64,000 nucleotides of DNA from Nostoc sp. CENA543 (GCF_002896875.1 NZ_CP023278.1:2852001-2916000); one strand, 5' to 3'. Counted from the first letter of the stretch, positions 35,049-46,714 are shown. Numbers and translations are program-made. The notes: generated by a model not told the origin, from the letters alone.

Positions 35049-35762
35049 ATGAAAGCAGTTCTCGCATTAATCGAACAGAAGAAACAAGAATTCTCAAAGT
35101 TACCAATATGTGAATTCTTAAAAGACAAAAGTATTCCCCCAAGACAAAGATTAGCTTTTGCACCTTGTATTACTCCTTTTGTAATGAATATTTGGGAAGT
35201 AAATAAATATTTCTTCCGAGAGGAACCAACAGATGATCCTATTCAAAAATTAATTAATGTTCATTCCTATGAAGATGACCATCATTTTCTTTGGTACTAC
35301 GAAGATATGGAAAAATTGGGTTTTAATCAACCAATGACATATCTAGAAGTTTTGAAGTTTATCTGGGGGCCAGAAAATGACAAAGCTAGACGAGTCTGCT
35401 ATAAACTCTCAGCCTATGCTTATCAAGTAGACCCTGTTTTAAAATTAGCAATCATCGAATGTAATGAAGCTACAGGAAATGTTGTCTTGTCGTTGACAGC
35501 AGAGGTTGCGCGGGAATTACAACAAATAACAGGAGAAAATTACCGCTATTTTGGTGAATATCATTTAGCAGTAGAAACCGGTCATGCTATGGGTACACCT
35601 GATGTAGAAAATCTCATTGAAAATATAGAAATATCGCCAGAAATGGAAGCAAAAGCCTGTCATTTAGTAGAACAAGTATTTGCAGACTTTACAGAAATGC
35701 TAAATGAATGGATGGTTTATATTAAAGCTCACAAGTTAGATCAAGTACCCGTGGGAGTGTAA
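35049..35762 (+). CDS. Heme-oxygenase-fold (TenA/PqqC/HDO-like) protein
   Basis: 237 residues, all helical in appearance. Likely metal- or substrate-binding clusters: HSYEDDHHFLWYYEDMEKLG (about 77-96), IIECNEATGNVV (about 138-149) and FGEYHLAVETGHAMG (about 177-191). Glu and His spaced along helices like this fit the heme-oxygenase-like diiron oxidase/oxygenase superfamily. That superfamily also includes TenA thiaminases and PqqC, so the reaction cannot be fixed. Three cysteines are scattered. It stands alone, with a ~1-kb leader and a strong terminator after the stop. Probably cytosolic. Confidence 0.7.
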   Translation: MKAVLALIEQKKQEFSKLPICEFLKDKSIPPRQRLAFAPCITPFVMNIWEVNKYFFREEPTDDPIQKLINVHSYEDDHHFLWYYEDMEKLGFNQPMTYLEVLKFIWGPENDKARRVCYKLSAYAYQVDPVLKLAIIECNEATGNVVLSLTAEVARELQQITGENYRYFGEYHLAVETGHAMGTPDVENLIENIEISPEMEAKACHLVEQVFADFTEMLNEWMVYIKAHKLDQVPVGV

Positions 35763-35829
35763 GTAAAAATAATTCTCTAAGAAATCAGTCATGAAGAAAG
35801 AACATTTGACTTGTTTCTGATATATCCTG

Positions 35830-35878
35830 TTTTAATAAAATACCCGACTTCTTTATGAAGTCGGGTATTTTATTAAAA
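35830..35878. terminator. Bidirectional terminator between convergent genes
   Basis: Perfect inverted repeat with 22 bases per arm (35830-35851, 35857-35878) and a TTTAT loop. The GC core is TACCCGACTTC, flanked by A/T tracts on both sides, so it gives a U-tract in either direction. It separates the heme-oxygenase-fold gene from the hybrid kinase gene. Confidence 0.85.
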
Positions 35879-35885
35879 CTATAGA

Positions 35886-38800
35886 TTAAAATTGTTGAAG
35901 AGGTATATCTATAATAAATTCCGTTCCCTCTCCAGGAGTAGAATTACAGATTAGTTTACCCTTATGTTTTTCTACAACTATTTGATAACTCACAGATAGA
36001 CCTAAACCTGTACCGCTACCGATTGGTTTAGTGGTAAAAAAGGGATCAAATATTTTTGCTTGTATTGTTTCTGGGATTCCACAACCATTATCACTAATGC
36101 TAATTCTGACTATCTGAGATTTTGTCAACTCAGTTCTAATGCAAATTTGAGGCTTAGTTAATAATTCTGCATTTTGGGATTTTGAGTTTTCTATAGCGTC
36201 AACGGCGTTAGTCAAGATGTTTAAGAATACTTGATTGATTTGACTAGCATAACAAGTAACCAGAGGTAATTTTCCATACTCTTTAATAATTAAAATTTTT
36301 GGTTCTATTTGTTCACTATTTTGTTGATTTTCACTGCTATTTTTATAGATCCTATGTTGTAAAATCAATAATGTATTATCAATACCTTCATGAATATCAA
36401 CTGGTTTCATGTCTGCTTCATCTAAGCGAGAGAAATTCCGTAAACTTAACACAATATCTCGGATTCGCAGACTTCCCACCTTCATCGAATTGAGGATTCT
36501 TGGTAAATCTTCACCTATAAAATCTAAATCAATTTCTTCGCACTTTTCTAAAATGTTAGGTGAGTCTTCAGGATACTCTTGTTTATATATGTTAATTAAG
36601 TCTAGTAAGTTTTCAATGTACTCAGTTGTATGTATAAGGTTAGCATGAATGAAATTGATAGGATTATTAATTTCGTGAGCAATTCCAGCTACCATTTGCC
36701 CTAATGAGGACATTTTTTCACTTTGAATTAATTGAGATTGGGTCAACTTTAACTGTTGCAGAGCTGCTTGTAAACTCTGATTTTTATTGTGTAGTTCTGT
36801 AGTTCTAGCTGCAACTTTTGCTTCTAAATTGTGATTATATTCCTCTAAACTTTCTTTAGCTTCTGCTAGGTTTTTATATAGCATCGCATTCTCTAAGGAA
36901 ATTCCTGCTTGAGTAATCAGCAGTTTAATTACTTCCAGGCGATCGCGTGTAAATGCAGATGTAATGAGATTATTTTCTAAATATACAATTCCCAGCAATT
37001 TACTTTGATTCACCATCGGAATACAGAGAATGCTCTTAGGTTTTTTATTAGTAATATAAATATCTGTAGTCAAGGAAGTGTGATGAGAAGTATCATCAAT
37101 TACTAATATTTCTTGAGTCCGTTTGACATAATTAATGATAGTAATAGGTATATCTTCGCTAGATTCTAAGGGTGTAGATAGAAATTCCGTGTGAGTAGCT
37201 GCAAACGTCGAATTAAGACTAATAGCCGTCACATTTAAGGATGAGTTTTTCTCGTCATGTAAAATCAAGACACACTTGGATGCTCCTGCATTTTCCATGA
37301 CTAACTCAATTAGTTTAGAAAGCAGTTCTTGTAGTTCAATTTCTCCAGAGATAGTCTGATAAGCTTTAATAACTGCCGCTAAATCCAGCATATCAGAAAT
37401 GCTAGTGCTGTGGGAGCTAATGACAGTGTCATTGCTTGTCAAAGTTGAAGTTTCAGCAGAATTATCTAAATTGATGTCTGAATAAAAGTGGCTTTTTGGG
37501 ATTAATGTATCTTGTTGGATAAAACTAGCTAAAATTTCGGGGTATTGTGCTTGTAAATGCCGCAGTTTTGTTGCTGCACCCCAACGCAAATAACCATAGT
37601 AAGCATCAATAAGATAAGATTGGGCAAACTTTTGCTTACCCCATTGTAAATAAAATTTAGCCGCTAGTTCATTAGCTAATGCTGACTCATGAATATATTC
37701 ATGTTCCTGTGCTAAAGCTATGGCACGATCATAGAGTTCTATCGCATCTAAATGCTGTCTATTAATTCGCTTTAACTCTGCTTCCACTAAATAATATTTA
37801 TGTAAAAAATTCATAGGAGCATTGTCTGCCCATTGTTGCATTTTTTGTTGATTTGCTGCTACTAGTTTTAAAATTTCCTCTTGTTCTTCTGGATTTTTAT
37901 CGGGATATATTGCTAAAGCCGATAAAGAGCTATAGAAATAGAAAATAGTGACTACAAATTTAGCAGGGACAGTATCTAAATATTGTTCTGCATAGGTGGC
38001 ATTTGCCCAAGCCTGTGTATAATCTGCAAATAAGTAACATAAAAATAATTTTTCTACATGGAAATATAAAATAGCCAGTTGATTACCAGCCTGTTTGATC
38101 ACAGGTAACATACTTTCTTCATCATAAGCTTCATCTTTGAGACTACAGGGATCTTCCGAACACAATAGATTTAATACTGTCTGCCAATTAGTTGCGTGTA
38201 ATTGTAGGGGAATTTCTTGATTTAATTGTGTAATTTTTAAATGATAGCTCCGCATTTGTTTTTCTAGTTCTACAAGATGTTTACCTAGAAATAAAGAATG
38301 CTCAGAGTGCATATATAAAGCGTAGGCAGCTTGCTCTAAATCTCCTGTTTCTAAACCTACTGAATAGGCATTAATAAAGGGATTTAATGTTTGTTGGAGA
38401 TGCTCTTGCCAATGTATTGTGAAGTTATTGACAACAAAAATTCCCATAGACATTAATTCTCTAGGGTTAAATTTAGCCAGTAAATTTAGTCCTAGCTGAC
38501 CTAGTTGATAACAGGAATGAAAATCACCTAATAAATTCCAGCGAATAACTGCATAAACTACATAAGCTACCGATGATATACCACAATTGCCGTAGCTGAA
38601 AGATAAATTAACTTGTTTGAGAGCTATCAGAGAAAAGAGTAAGGGATTGCTAGCATAGGCAATTGGTAAAAGCCTCCCGAAAATTCTCATAATTGCTAAT
38701 TTATCTGTATCTACTAGTTCGGGTAATGCAACAAAATCCTCAATTTTTTTATCTCCGAAAGCTAACTGCAATTTTTGTAACTCTATGGCAATATCTTGCT

Positions 38801-41570
38801 GTTGTGGCTGTTCTGGGAAAGGGATGCCTAATAGATTTAAGACTTTAAGTCCTGTGTTAATAGCATCAAAACTACGGCCTTGTGCTTTGTAGGATTCTAT
38901 TGTAATTTCATACACTTTGAGTTGATCTACTAGAGTTTTAGCTTTCACTAAAACTGTTTCTATGAGCTTTTCCATTTGCTCAAAATTGCCACTCAAATAT
39001 TTAGCTTCTGCGGTGGTTTCATGTAAGGCTAAAGCCAGTTCATATTGAGTATCCCAGCAGTCAGGCTGTAAAAGTTGCAGACCAGTGGTGAGATATTTCA
39101 GTGCGGCTGAGTAAGCTGTTGATGCTAAAGCTTTACGTCCAGCCGTTAAATTCATAGTGGCTAATTTATGACGATGTTCTGAATGGGTAATTAAATCTAC
39201 TGCAATATTAAATTGGTTAACTAATGCAAAGATGTTTTCTTCTGTTGCTGACATTGAACTATTCCTGAGTAGGATTAGACCAATTTCTAAATGTAGATTT
39301 TTGCGTTCAGCTTCAGAAATGAGAGAGTAAGTAGCTTGCTGTATGCGGTCGTGGACGAATTTATATTGAGTTGGCTGATAGTTATTATTTTCTTGGTCGC
39401 TGGTTGTAATATCATCAATATCTATATTAGTAAAGTTTTCACTCAGCAGGAAATTATAGCAACTACCTTGAGCTAAGATCAACCCTTCCATTAATGCTAT
39501 CCACAAATCGGATACTGTTTTTGATGTAGATTTATTGTAGGCGATCGCTAAAGTTTGTATATCAAATTCATTGCCAATACAAGCAGCAATTTTTAAGACT
39601 TCTTGAGTTGTTTCGGGTAATTTTTGAATTTGCTCTGCCATGAACTCTACCACATCATCAGTAAGAGTCAATTCTTGAATTTTGCTAATTTCATATTCCC
39701 AGCAACCTGCACTAGTATTTAAAATAATTAAACCTTGGTCATAAAGAGATTTCAAAAATTTATTAATGAAAAATGGATTACCTTTAGTCTTAGTAAATAG
39801 GACTTGAGTTAAAGGCGTAGCTGCTTCTTTACTGCAATGCAGCGTTTCTAAAACTAATTGATTTAAATCATCTTGTGTTAAAGGCAGCAAATTTACATTA
39901 TTGATATTGACATGAGCTTCATTAATTTTTTGAATAGTCAAATATAAAGGATGAGTTGCTGATATTTCGTTTTCTCTATATGCCCCAATTAGTAATAAAC
40001 CATGCTCAGGCTGATTATCTTGCGCCGTCATGACTTTTAAATCATCAGCAGTTTGCTGACTCATCAAGACTTGAATAAAGTTTAATGATGCTGCATCTGC
40101 CCATTGCAAGTCATCAAGAAAAATTACTAGGGGATGTTCTTTATTACTAAAAACATGAATAAATTTTTGTAATAATATGTTAAAGCGTTTTTGATCAGCA
40201 GTCCCCGGAAGTTTAGCCACAGGAGGTTGTTTGCCAATGATTTTCTCTAATTCAGGAATCACCTCAGTGATGACGTAAGCTTGGGTGTTTAATGTGCTGA
40301 GTATTTTAGTTTTCCATGATTGAATTTGTTCATCATTTTCTGAAAGTATTTGATTAATTAAATGTCTAAATGCCTGCACTAATGCTGATAAAGGTGTATC
40401 ACGTTGAAATTGTTCAAATTTACCCTTGATAAAATAACTACGTCTCTCTACTATTGGCTTATGTACTTCATTTACTAGGGCTGTTTTACCAATACCAGAA
40501 AAACCGGATATTAAAAGTATTTCATGTTTACCACTTGTTACTTTTTCAAAAGTATTCAGTAAAATTTCTATTTCTTTTTGGCGACCATACAGTTTTTCAG
40601 GAATAATAAATTGTGTAGAAATATCTCGGCTGCCTAGTGTAAATGGAGTGATGTCTTGATGAGTTTGCCATTGGCTTTGGCAGATTTCTAAATCATGCTT
40701 TAATCCTTGGGAACTTTGGTAACGGTCTTCAGGATTTTTCGCCATTAGCTTATTGACAATATCAGATAAAATCACAGGTATGCTGGAGTTAATCTGGCTA
40801 ACTCTTGGTGCTTCTTTTGCAATATGACAATAAACTAATTCCATTGGTTCGTTACTGTTGAAAGGTAACAACCCTGTCAATAATTCAAAGAAAGTTATTC
40901 CTAAAGAGTAAAAATCAGAACGATAATCAATACCTCGATTCATTCGTCCTGTTTGTTCTGGGGAAATATAAGCTAAAGTACCTTCTAAAACATTAGGATT
41001 GCTCAGACCTTGAATTTCTCTTGGTAAAATGCTAGCTAAACTAAAATCGATCAGTTTAACTTCATTGGTTGTGGGATTGATGAGGATGTTGGCTGGTTTA
41101 ATATCTTTGTGAATAATGCGCTCAGAATGCAGTCCATCGAGAATAGTTGCAATGGCAATAGCAATATGAAAAAATTCATCTAGAGAAATTGGATTTTTTG
41201 GCGACTTTTGTTGTTTTTTTTGCCATTCTTTCAAGGATATACCCTGAAAGTCTTCCATCACTAAGACATAGCTATTATGATAATTTTCTAGGGATAGAGG
41301 TTTGACAATCCCAGTCAGCTGAAGATTTTTGGTTAAGGTATATTGATTCCGAAACTGAGCAATTTCATTAAAGGTAGGATATTCAGAGCGCATCAACTTC
41401 AGGATGACTGATTTTTGGTCTTGTTCTCTAATGGCGCGATAAACTAGACTTTTACTGCTGACGTAAATTTGCTCAGTGATGCGATAGCCAGCGATGGGAT
41501 ATTCTGTACCAGTTAATATAGACATTAGAGTTAATTTTATAAATTGATTGCTAATATCTATATTTCCCAA
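35886..41570 (-). CDS. Hybrid Ser/Thr kinase - AAA ATPase - GAF - histidine kinase
   Basis: 1894 residues of the HstK-like family known from heterocystous cyanobacteria. A Ser/Thr kinase domain covers about 28-300 ([12 protein letters not shown] near 152, IDFSLA in place of DFG, then [17 protein letters not shown]). An AAA/STAND ATPase follows ([10 protein letters not shown] near 359, FLDDLQWAD), then a long helical region (about 800-1330), GAF (about 1395-1557), coiled coil, HisKA ([12 protein letters not shown], His about 1629) and HATPase ([23 protein letters not shown]). A second Met at codon 16 (41525) aligns better with the family start. No receiver domain or partner regulator is adjacent. 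It should sense a small ligand via GAF and phosphorylate both Ser/Thr and a response regulator; targets are unknown. Confidence 0.93.
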   Translation of the reverse strand: MGNIDISNQFIKLTLMSILTGTEYPIAGYRITEQIYVSSKSLVYRAIREQDQKSVILKLMRSEYPTFNEIAQFRNQYTLTKNLQLTGIVKPLSLENYHNSYVLVMEDFQGISLKEWQKKQQKSPKNPISLDEFFHIAIAIATILDGLHSERIIHKDIKPANILINPTTNEVKLIDFSLASILPREIQGLSNPNVLEGTLAYISPEQTGRMNRGIDYRSDFYSLGITFFELLTGLLPFNSNEPMELVYCHIAKEAPRVSQINSSIPVILSDIVNKLMAKNPEDRYQSSQGLKHDLEICQSQWQTHQDITPFTLGSRDISTQFIIPEKLYGRQKEIEILLNTFEKVTSGKHEILLISGFSGIGKTALVNEVHKPIVERRSYFIKGKFEQFQRDTPLSALVQAFRHLINQILSENDEQIQSWKTKILSTLNTQAYVITEVIPELEKIIGKQPPVAKLPGTADQKRFNILLQKFIHVFSNKEHPLVIFLDDLQWADAASLNFIQVLMSQQTADDLKVMTAQDNQPEHGLLLIGAYRENEISATHPLYLTIQKINEAHVNINNVNLLPLTQDDLNQLVLETLHCSKEAATPLTQVLFTKTKGNPFFINKFLKSLYDQGLIILNTSAGCWEYEISKIQELTLTDDVVEFMAEQIQKLPETTQEVLKIAACIGNEFDIQTLAIAYNKSTSKTVSDLWIALMEGLILAQGSCYNFLLSENFTNIDIDDITTSDQENNNYQPTQYKFVHDRIQQATYSLISEAERKNLHLEIGLILLRNSSMSATEENIFALVNQFNIAVDLITHSEHRHKLATMNLTAGRKALASTAYSAALKYLTTGLQLLQPDCWDTQYELALALHETTAEAKYLSGNFEQMEKLIETVLVKAKTLVDQLKVYEITIESYKAQGRSFDAINTGLKVLNLLGIPFPEQPQQQDIAIELQKLQLAFGDKKIEDFVALPELVDTDKLAIMRIFGRLLPIAYASNPLLFSLIALKQVNLSFSYGNCGISSVAYVVYAVIRWNLLGDFHSCYQLGQLGLNLLAKFNPRELMSMGIFVVNNFTIHWQEHLQQTLNPFINAYSVGLETGDLEQAAYALYMHSEHSLFLGKHLVELEKQMRSYHLKITQLNQEIPLQLHATNWQTVLNLLCSEDPCSLKDEAYDEESMLPVIKQAGNQLAILYFHVEKLFLCYLFADYTQAWANATYAEQYLDTVPAKFVVTIFYFYSSLSALAIYPDKNPEEQEEILKLVAANQQKMQQWADNAPMNFLHKYYLVEAELKRINRQHLDAIELYDRAIALAQEHEYIHESALANELAAKFYLQWGKQKFAQSYLIDAYYGYLRWGAATKLRHLQAQYPEILASFIQQDTLIPKSHFYSDINLDNSAETSTLTSNDTVISSHSTSISDMLDLAAVIKAYQTISGEIELQELLSKLIELVMENAGASKCVLILHDEKNSSLNVTAISLNSTFAATHTEFLSTPLESSEDIPITIINYVKRTQEILVIDDTSHHTSLTTDIYITNKKPKSILCIPMVNQSKLLGIVYLENNLITSAFTRDRLEVIKLLITQAGISLENAMLYKNLAEAKESLEEYNHNLEAKVAARTTELHNKNQSLQAALQQLKLTQSQLIQSEKMSSLGQMVAGIAHEINNPINFIHANLIHTTEYIENLLDLINIYKQEYPEDSPNILEKCEEIDLDFIGEDLPRILNSMKVGSLRIRDIVLSLRNFSRLDEADMKPVDIHEGIDNTLLILQHRIYKNSSENQQNSEQIEPKILIIKEYGKLPLVTCYASQINQVFLNILTNAVDAIENSKSQNAELLTKPQICIRTELTKSQIVRISISDNGCGIPETIQAKIFDPFFTTKPIGSGTGLGLSVSYQIVVEKHKGKLICNSTPGEGTEFIIDIPLQQF

Positions 41571-41694
41571 TTGATCCGCCCCATTATCATGGCAAGAAGA
41601 TTTACTCCCTGAGGGTGTTAGAAAAGTATTCGATTTTGATATTTAGTACACTTGAATTTCGCTTTTGATCTGGTTCTCAAATTTCTCCAGTACC

Positions 41695-41737
41695 CTATCC
41701 CATTCCCCATTCCCCATTCCCTATTCCCTATTCCCTA
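41695..41737. repeat. CCCATTC-type heptamer minisatellite
   Basis: Degenerate CCCATTC/CCCTATT heptamers immediately downstream of the symporter gene and overlapping its last codons. It is the same class as the repeats near 20812, 31989, 56146, 61900 and 63151. Confidence 0.75.
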
Positions 41738-43407
41738 ACTACAGTTTCTAATTCTGTTTCTAGAGATGGAGAACGTAAATCTTCTACCATTGCTTGAATA
41801 TCGGCTGGTGGTGGTGGGGTGAGACGAGAAACTACTAGCGTCACCACTAAGTTAATTAGCATTCCCAGAGTACCGATACCTTCAGGAGATACGCCAAAAA
41901 ACCAAGGTTGCACACCTGCAAACTTCACACTGACAATGTAGATGATGGTGAAGATTAACCCGGTTAACATTCCGGCGATCGCACCTTGAGAATTGGTACG
42001 CTTATCGAAAATCCCTAAAACTATCACTGGGAAGAAGCTAGCAGCTGCTAAACCAAAGGCAAAAGCTACCACTTCACTGACAAATCCCGGCGGGTTGACA
42101 CCAAAGTAACCAGCCAACACCAAGGATAAACCCACCATGATCCGCCCAACAAACACCCGTTTTTGTTCCGAGGCGGAAGAATCTATGATGCGATAGTAGA
42201 TATCATGGGCAACGGAACTAGATATGACTAGCAATAAACCCGATGCTGTAGACAACGCCGCCGCTAACCCGCCAGCCGCTACTAAAGCAATTACCCAAGG
42301 TGCAAGTTTGGCTACCTCTGGGGTAGATAGAACGATAATATCTCGGTCAATGGTAATTTCGTTAGTATCTTTGCTGGGAGTTAACTGATAACGTCCATCT
42401 TGATTTTTGTCGTCAAATTTTAACAGTCCAGTTTTTTCCCACTTTTGCGCCCAGTCTAACTGCTGCACTTCCGTAACAGTTTGATTATGCAGAGAAGTAA
42501 TTAAGTTATAACGGGCAAACATGGAAAGGGCTGGTGCTGTAGTATACAAAATGGCAATGAATAATAATGCCCAACCAGCAGAAAATCTGGCTGCCCGTAC
42601 ACTGGGAACTGTGTAAAATCTGACAATAATATGGGGTAAACCGGCAGTACCTACCATCAACGCAATTGTCGTGAACAGTACATCTAACATGGACTTGTTC
42701 ACAAACGGCTGAGTATATTCTTTAAACCCTAAATCAAGCTGTACTTGATTGAGTTTAGTGGCGACATCACTAAAGGTAAACGCTAGCTGGGGGATAGGAT
42801 TACCTGTGAGTATCCAAGCGATCGCGATCGCGGGAATTAAATATGCAACAATCAACACACCATACTGGGCGACTTGTGTCCAAGTAATCCCTTTCATTCC
42901 ACCCAACACCGCAAAAAAGCCGACAATTACCATCCCGATAATTACGCCAGTGTTGATGTCGACTTGCAAGAAACGGCTAAACACAATTCCCACGCCGCGC
43001 ATTTGTCCAGCCACGTAGGTGAGAGAAACGAAAATCGCCGCCACTACTGCCACTAAACGCGCAATATTGGAATAATAGCGATCGCCTACAAAATCCGGCA
43101 CTGTATACTTACCAAATTTCCGCAGATACGGGGCGAGTAATAAAGCCAATAAGACATAACCACCAGTCCAACCCATTAAATAGATTGAACCGTCATAGCC
43201 CAAAAACGAAATTAACCCCGCCATCGAAATAAACGAAGCCGCAGACATCCAATCGGCGGCGGTAGCTGCACCATTGGCAATAGAAGGAATATCTTGACCT
43301 GCTACGTAAAAGTCTTTGCTATTTTTTACTCGTGATTGCCAACCGATGTAAATATATGCAACAAAAGACAGGCCAACTACTAAAATTGTCCAAAGCTCTA
43401 CAGACAC
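41728..43407 (-). CDS. Sodium:solute symporter (ActP/VC_2705-like)
   Basis: 559 residues with about 13 membrane helices. SSS-family motifs are visible: SKDFYVAGQDIPSIANGAATAADWMSAASF (in part, about 30-59) for Na+ and substrate binding, GLPHIIVRFYTVPS (about 256-269) and LAAALSTASGLLLVISS (about 375-391). It most resembles the two-subunit sodium/organic-acid (acetate-type) symporters that pair with a DUF4212 small subunit, which is encoded 9 bases upstream. A hydrophilic loop (about 318-355) carries an EF-hand-like stretch, DDKNQDGRYQL. Cytoplasmic membrane; the substrate is probably a short carboxylate. Confidence 0.92.
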   Translation of the reverse strand: MSVELWTILVVGLSFVAYIYIGWQSRVKNSKDFYVAGQDIPSIANGAATAADWMSAASFISMAGLISFLGYDGSIYLMGWTGGYVLLALLLAPYLRKFGKYTVPDFVGDRYYSNIARLVAVVAAIFVSLTYVAGQMRGVGIVFSRFLQVDINTGVIIGMVIVGFFAVLGGMKGITWTQVAQYGVLIVAYLIPAIAIAWILTGNPIPQLAFTFSDVATKLNQVQLDLGFKEYTQPFVNKSMLDVLFTTIALMVGTAGLPHIIVRFYTVPSVRAARFSAGWALLFIAILYTTAPALSMFARYNLITSLHNQTVTEVQQLDWAQKWEKTGLLKFDDKNQDGRYQLTPSKDTNEITIDRDIIVLSTPEVAKLAPWVIALVAAGGLAAALSTASGLLLVISSSVAHDIYYRIIDSSASEQKRVFVGRIMVGLSLVLAGYFGVNPPGFVSEVVAFAFGLAAASFFPVIVLGIFDKRTNSQGAIAGMLTGLIFTIIYIVSVKFAGVQPWFFGVSPEGIGTLGMLINLVVTLVVSRLTPPPPADIQAMVEDLRSPSLETELETVVRE

Positions 43408-43416
43408 TGTTTTTCC

Positions 43417-43671
43417 TTACTTTTTGATATTATACTTGCGGTCTAATTTGTCCATTTGCCAGGCATATATAAAAATCAACCCAACAAACACGAGGATTGA
43501 TCCTTGCTGTGCCATCCAAAACCCGAAGGGTACGCCAAAAAAACGCAACCCGTTCAAGGGTTGAACTAACAAGATGCTAAAAACTAGGGATACCAATCCC
43601 CAAATTATTAAAAGATTGCGAATTAAAGCAGTATTAGCACGCCAGTAGGATTGACGCTGATGTTCATTCAT
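43417..43671 (-). CDS. DUF4212 small symporter subunit
   Basis: 84 residues with two membrane helices (about 22-40 and 52-71) linked by PLNGLRFFGVPFGFWMAQQG, the DUF4212 signature. It ends with a charged tail, MDKLDRKYNIKK. The family is always encoded next to a sodium:solute symporter, as here (9 bases), and is thought to form its small subunit. The first gene of the pair; the 532-base AT-rich spacer upstream should hold the promoter. Confidence 0.93.
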   Translation of the reverse strand: MNEHQRQSYWRANTALIRNLLIIWGLVSLVFSILLVQPLNGLRFFGVPFGFWMAQQGSILVFVGLIFIYAWQMDKLDRKYNIKK

Positions 43672-44203
43672 ATTGGTCTAGCGTAAGTGCATCCAGAATA
43701 TTACCAGTAAGCCGTGATTCTACTTGACAAGTTTGTATATTTATTTATATTTATTTATTTTTATCGATAAATTGCCTTATGTACTGCCCAAAGGAGGTCT
43801 GTATATTTTTGATTTTGATTTCTTTATGTATATTATTTAATAATAATCAGCATGTGTATTGCGTAGTTATACACAAAAAAACTACAAAATGATCTTCTTG
43901 ATAAATCTATTTTTCAGAGAAAAAAGATCAAAATATACCAAAAAATACTCTGTTAACTTCAGTGTTATTTTTCTTAAGATTTGTATAATATTTACAGCTT
44001 TGCATATGTGGGTCATCACCAAACATATAGTAATTATGTATGAGACAGCAGTGAAAGCATAAGCCATTCTGCGATCGCTTACTTGTAGATTTGGAAATTA
44101 CTTAATATCGACTGTTTACTTAATTGTAGCTGAATTACCCCTCGTATCCTCTAGGGGTTACTGATGATGCACCCATTCCAGAAAATCAAACTACAGGACA
44201 ATC
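43672..44203. other. AT-rich spacer between DUF4212 and protease genes
   Basis: No gene I can support. Two overlapping short frames on opposite strands (43859-44062 and 43882-44067) have low-complexity hydrophobic/basic products and no convincing ribosome-binding site. The region presumably holds divergent promoters for the symporter pair and the protease-like gene. Confidence 0.6.
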
Positions 44204-44812
44204 ATGTTTATTCAAACACTGATCACAGACCCAGTTCTTTTTTTCCGCATAGTTGTCATTGTCATATTCTCTATTACCCTACATGAATTAGCCCACGGCT
44301 GGGCTGCCATCAGTCAGGGAGATAATACACCACAGCAAAAAGGACACCTCACTCTTAACCCTGTAGTTCATATGGGAGTAGAATCCCTCATCTTTCTTTG
44401 TTTTACAGGGATAGCTTGGGGACAAATGCCGGTTAATCCCGCTAAATTTCGCTTTCCTAGAGTGAGCAATATTATTGTATCTGCGGCTGGCCCTTTGTCC
44501 AATTTAGCTTTAGGTATTTTCTTTATTATTTTAATCAAACTGTTTGCCAACCCTGATAGTCCAGGAATTTTCAGCTTTGAGTTTCTTTACTTAGCGTGTC
44601 GGATTAATTTGACATTATTTTTATTTAACCTATTACCTGTTCCCCCCCTAGATGGCTTTCATGTTTTCAGTGAAATTTTTCCTCAATTAAAACCATTACA
44701 AAATACAAATTTTGGTATCTTCGCTATGATGCTTTTATTTACAGTCCCTGGAGTCGGTAGGGGATTAAGCATGATTGCCGAGTTAATGATTTCTGCAACC
44801 ATTGGAGTTTAA
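44204..44812 (+). CDS. Site-2 protease (M50) family membrane protein
   Basis: 202 residues, about five membrane helices. The zinc motif HELAH (27-31) lies in the first helix, and the second metal motif NLLPVPPLDG near 143-152 supplies the Asp. AAGPLSNLALG lies between them. It is a compact member of the M50 rhomboid-sized group without PDZ or CBS domains, in the cytoplasmic membrane. Such proteases cleave membrane-bound factors, but no anti-sigma factor or other likely substrate is adjacent. AGGA lies 6 bases before the ATG. A strong terminator follows. Confidence 0.93.
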   Translation: MFIQTLITDPVLFFRIVVIVIFSITLHELAHGWAAISQGDNTPQQKGHLTLNPVVHMGVESLIFLCFTGIAWGQMPVNPAKFRFPRVSNIIVSAAGPLSNLALGIFFIILIKLFANPDSPGIFSFEFLYLACRINLTLFLFNLLPVPPLDGFHVFSEIFPQLKPLQNTNFGIFAMMLLFTVPGVGRGLSMIAELMISATIGV

Positions 44813-44828
44813 TTATTTATATTCTGAC

Positions 44829-44868
44829 AAGGGTGCGTTACCGAATATGTAACGCACCCTTTTGTTTT
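44829..44868. terminator. Rho-independent terminator after the site-2 protease
   Basis: Perfect 13-base-pair stem AAGGGTGCGTTAC / GTAACGCACCCTT (44829-44841, 44849-44861), then TTGTTTTATTT. It can serve the convergent unknown gene as well. Confidence 0.88.
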
Positions 44869-44906
44869 ATTTATTGAATAACAATGATGCCAATTTTTTC
44901 AAAGAT

Positions 44907-46307
44907 TTACTTCTCAACAACAACTTGCTCACTGACATCAGTTTGTCTAGAATAATAGGCGGGTTGGACATAGATGCTAATCACACTATCACCCACTACA
45001 AAAAATTGACCAGTCTTTTCATATTTAGAAAACTGTAAATGGGGATATTTTCTAGCCAATTCCGTAGCTGTCATCGCAGGGGCAGACATTTCTTCAGGGA
45101 GCATACCAGTAACACCAATATAAAAAACTAGAGGAGAAATTTTCTCTTGATACATCTTCTCTGCATATTGTTCTAGTTTGGTTTTCGCTTCCGTTAGGGC
45201 TGTCACCATCATTTCTTTGCTCACAATCTGACCAGAATATTTATCTTGTAACAACTCTCCTAAACTATTAGCACCAACTTTTGCTAGCATCGCCGCAACT
45301 ATGCCATAATTTTCGATTCCCAAAAAATCATCAAAAATTACTTTCATGAATTCATCCACTTTAGTAATTTTGACGCGGGATGACAAAAATTTATATCTCA
45401 CAGCAATATTGTCTTGCCAAGCCATTGACCAGTTGGGTTTAAGGAAAATTTCACCAGTCTCCTTGTCATAAAGCCGATACATTTTATCGAGGAATTTGTT
45501 GGCGGAATAAAATTTACTGAGATTTAAAATATCTTGACTGCCGATGTCAATGTGATAGATATCCTGCACAGCAATACTGCCATCAGACAACCCTTGTTGA
45601 TGATTTTGACATTCGTTAGACTTAGGAAAATTGAGGTAGACGTTAGGAGAAATATAGTGAGTTTTTAATTCATCTATTTGTGATTCTACAAATGTATCTG
45701 ATTCACCTTTGAGATTAGCATTGATGATACTAGTAATCACCTTGATTTTTGCTAATTCATCAAACAAGCCATCAATGTTGGGATATTTAACATCGTTGGT
45801 GACTAAAGGCAATACCTCAAGTTGTAAAGTATATTCTCGGTGACAATCAAATTCCTGTGAATCTAAGACTTCCTTGATTAAATCAAAAGTCTTTTTGCTA
45901 CTAATTTTAATTTTTAAGTATGGTACGTTAATCTTACCATTGCTCACAATTGTGTAATTGTTGAATGTATGCAAGTCATTAACTAACAAGCCTGCTACTT
46001 CTAAAATCGGGGTTTGATCATCAGACTTTACTAGCTTAACTTGACGTTTTACTAGCAGATTAATTGTGGCAGTATTGCGGTTAAACACAAACTTACCCAT
46101 ACGAACATATGGGGAATTGTCGATATATTCCGTTCGCAACCAAGGTTGTATGAGATTGCCGTTGATATCTCGGACACCATAAATTTTTTTAACCCCAGTT
46201 CTTTGATAGTTTTCTTGCAAATGTTTGAGATTGATAATGATATGCTTGCTGTTAGCTGTGAGAATTTCAATAATTTTGAGCAGAGAAATCTGAACATTAT
46301 TTTTCAT
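44907..46307 (-). CDS. Large hypothetical protein
   Basis: 466 residues, not recognised. No signal peptide or membrane segment. It begins with an amphipathic helical region, then a mixed strand/helix region rich in Lys, Asn and Ile (VRDINGNLIQPWLRTEYID about 46-64; FVFNRNTATINLLVKRQVKL about 74-93). The last third is helical with ALTEAKTKLEQYAEKMYQEK and ends in a strand-rich segment, FVVGDSVISIYVQPAYYS. Start ATG at 46307; the gene is isolated and convergent with the protease-like gene. It could be a phage- or defence-related structural protein, but nothing in it fixes a function. Confidence 0.75.
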   Translation of the reverse strand: MKNNVQISLLKIIEILTANSKHIIINLKHLQENYQRTGVKKIYGVRDINGNLIQPWLRTEYIDNSPYVRMGKFVFNRNTATINLLVKRQVKLVKSDDQTPILEVAGLLVNDLHTFNNYTIVSNGKINVPYLKIKISSKKTFDLIKEVLDSQEFDCHREYTLQLEVLPLVTNDVKYPNIDGLFDELAKIKVITSIINANLKGESDTFVESQIDELKTHYISPNVYLNFPKSNECQNHQQGLSDGSIAVQDIYHIDIGSQDILNLSKFYSANKFLDKMYRLYDKETGEIFLKPNWSMAWQDNIAVRYKFLSSRVKITKVDEFMKVIFDDFLGIENYGIVAAMLAKVGANSLGELLQDKYSGQIVSKEMMVTALTEAKTKLEQYAEKMYQEKISPLVFYIGVTGMLPEEMSAPAMTATELARKYPHLQFSKYEKTGQFFVVGDSVISIYVQPAYYSRQTDVSEQVVVEK

Positions 46308-46714
46308 ACTGCTTCCTCTTGAATGAATTCAAAATTCTGGCGTTAAAGACAGCCACTCAGTCATAAGTGGGATTTCCACCTACCTTCTCTACGAGAGGCT
46401 GCGCGAAGGGAAAACTGGGATTTTTGGACGAAGTCGGGTTTTGAAGCTAGCTTTTTCCTATGGATTTTTCTGGAAGCTTATTGCTTTATAGTACAATTGT
46501 ATCATAAATATCTCAATTGATCCACAGTCCTCTCTTTTCAATTACCTAACCAGAGACTATGTTTTTGAGACAGGCGATCGCATCAAATCTATCCAAGGTA
46601 AAATGCCTGAATCTCAATCTTGCGGTTTCTCTCTCAGGTATCGTCACAAAACCTTATAATGTTAGCCTCAAACAAGTGTTTGCAGAATTGTAAAAATTAA
46701 TATAATGCTCAACT
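46308..46714. other. Spacer upstream of the ABC exporter
   Basis: No gene seen. It contains a CTCTACGAGAGGCTGCGCGA-type small cyanobacterial repeat (about 46386-46408), a fragment of the GACGAAGTCGGG repeat (about 46427-46439) and a HIP1-like octamer. Promoters for the divergent genes are presumably here. Confidence 0.55.

Noticed and set aside
43859-44067. Two overlapping short frames, one per strand, upstream of the site-2 protease
   Set aside because: AT-rich, low-complexity products, no recognisable family and mutually exclusive.
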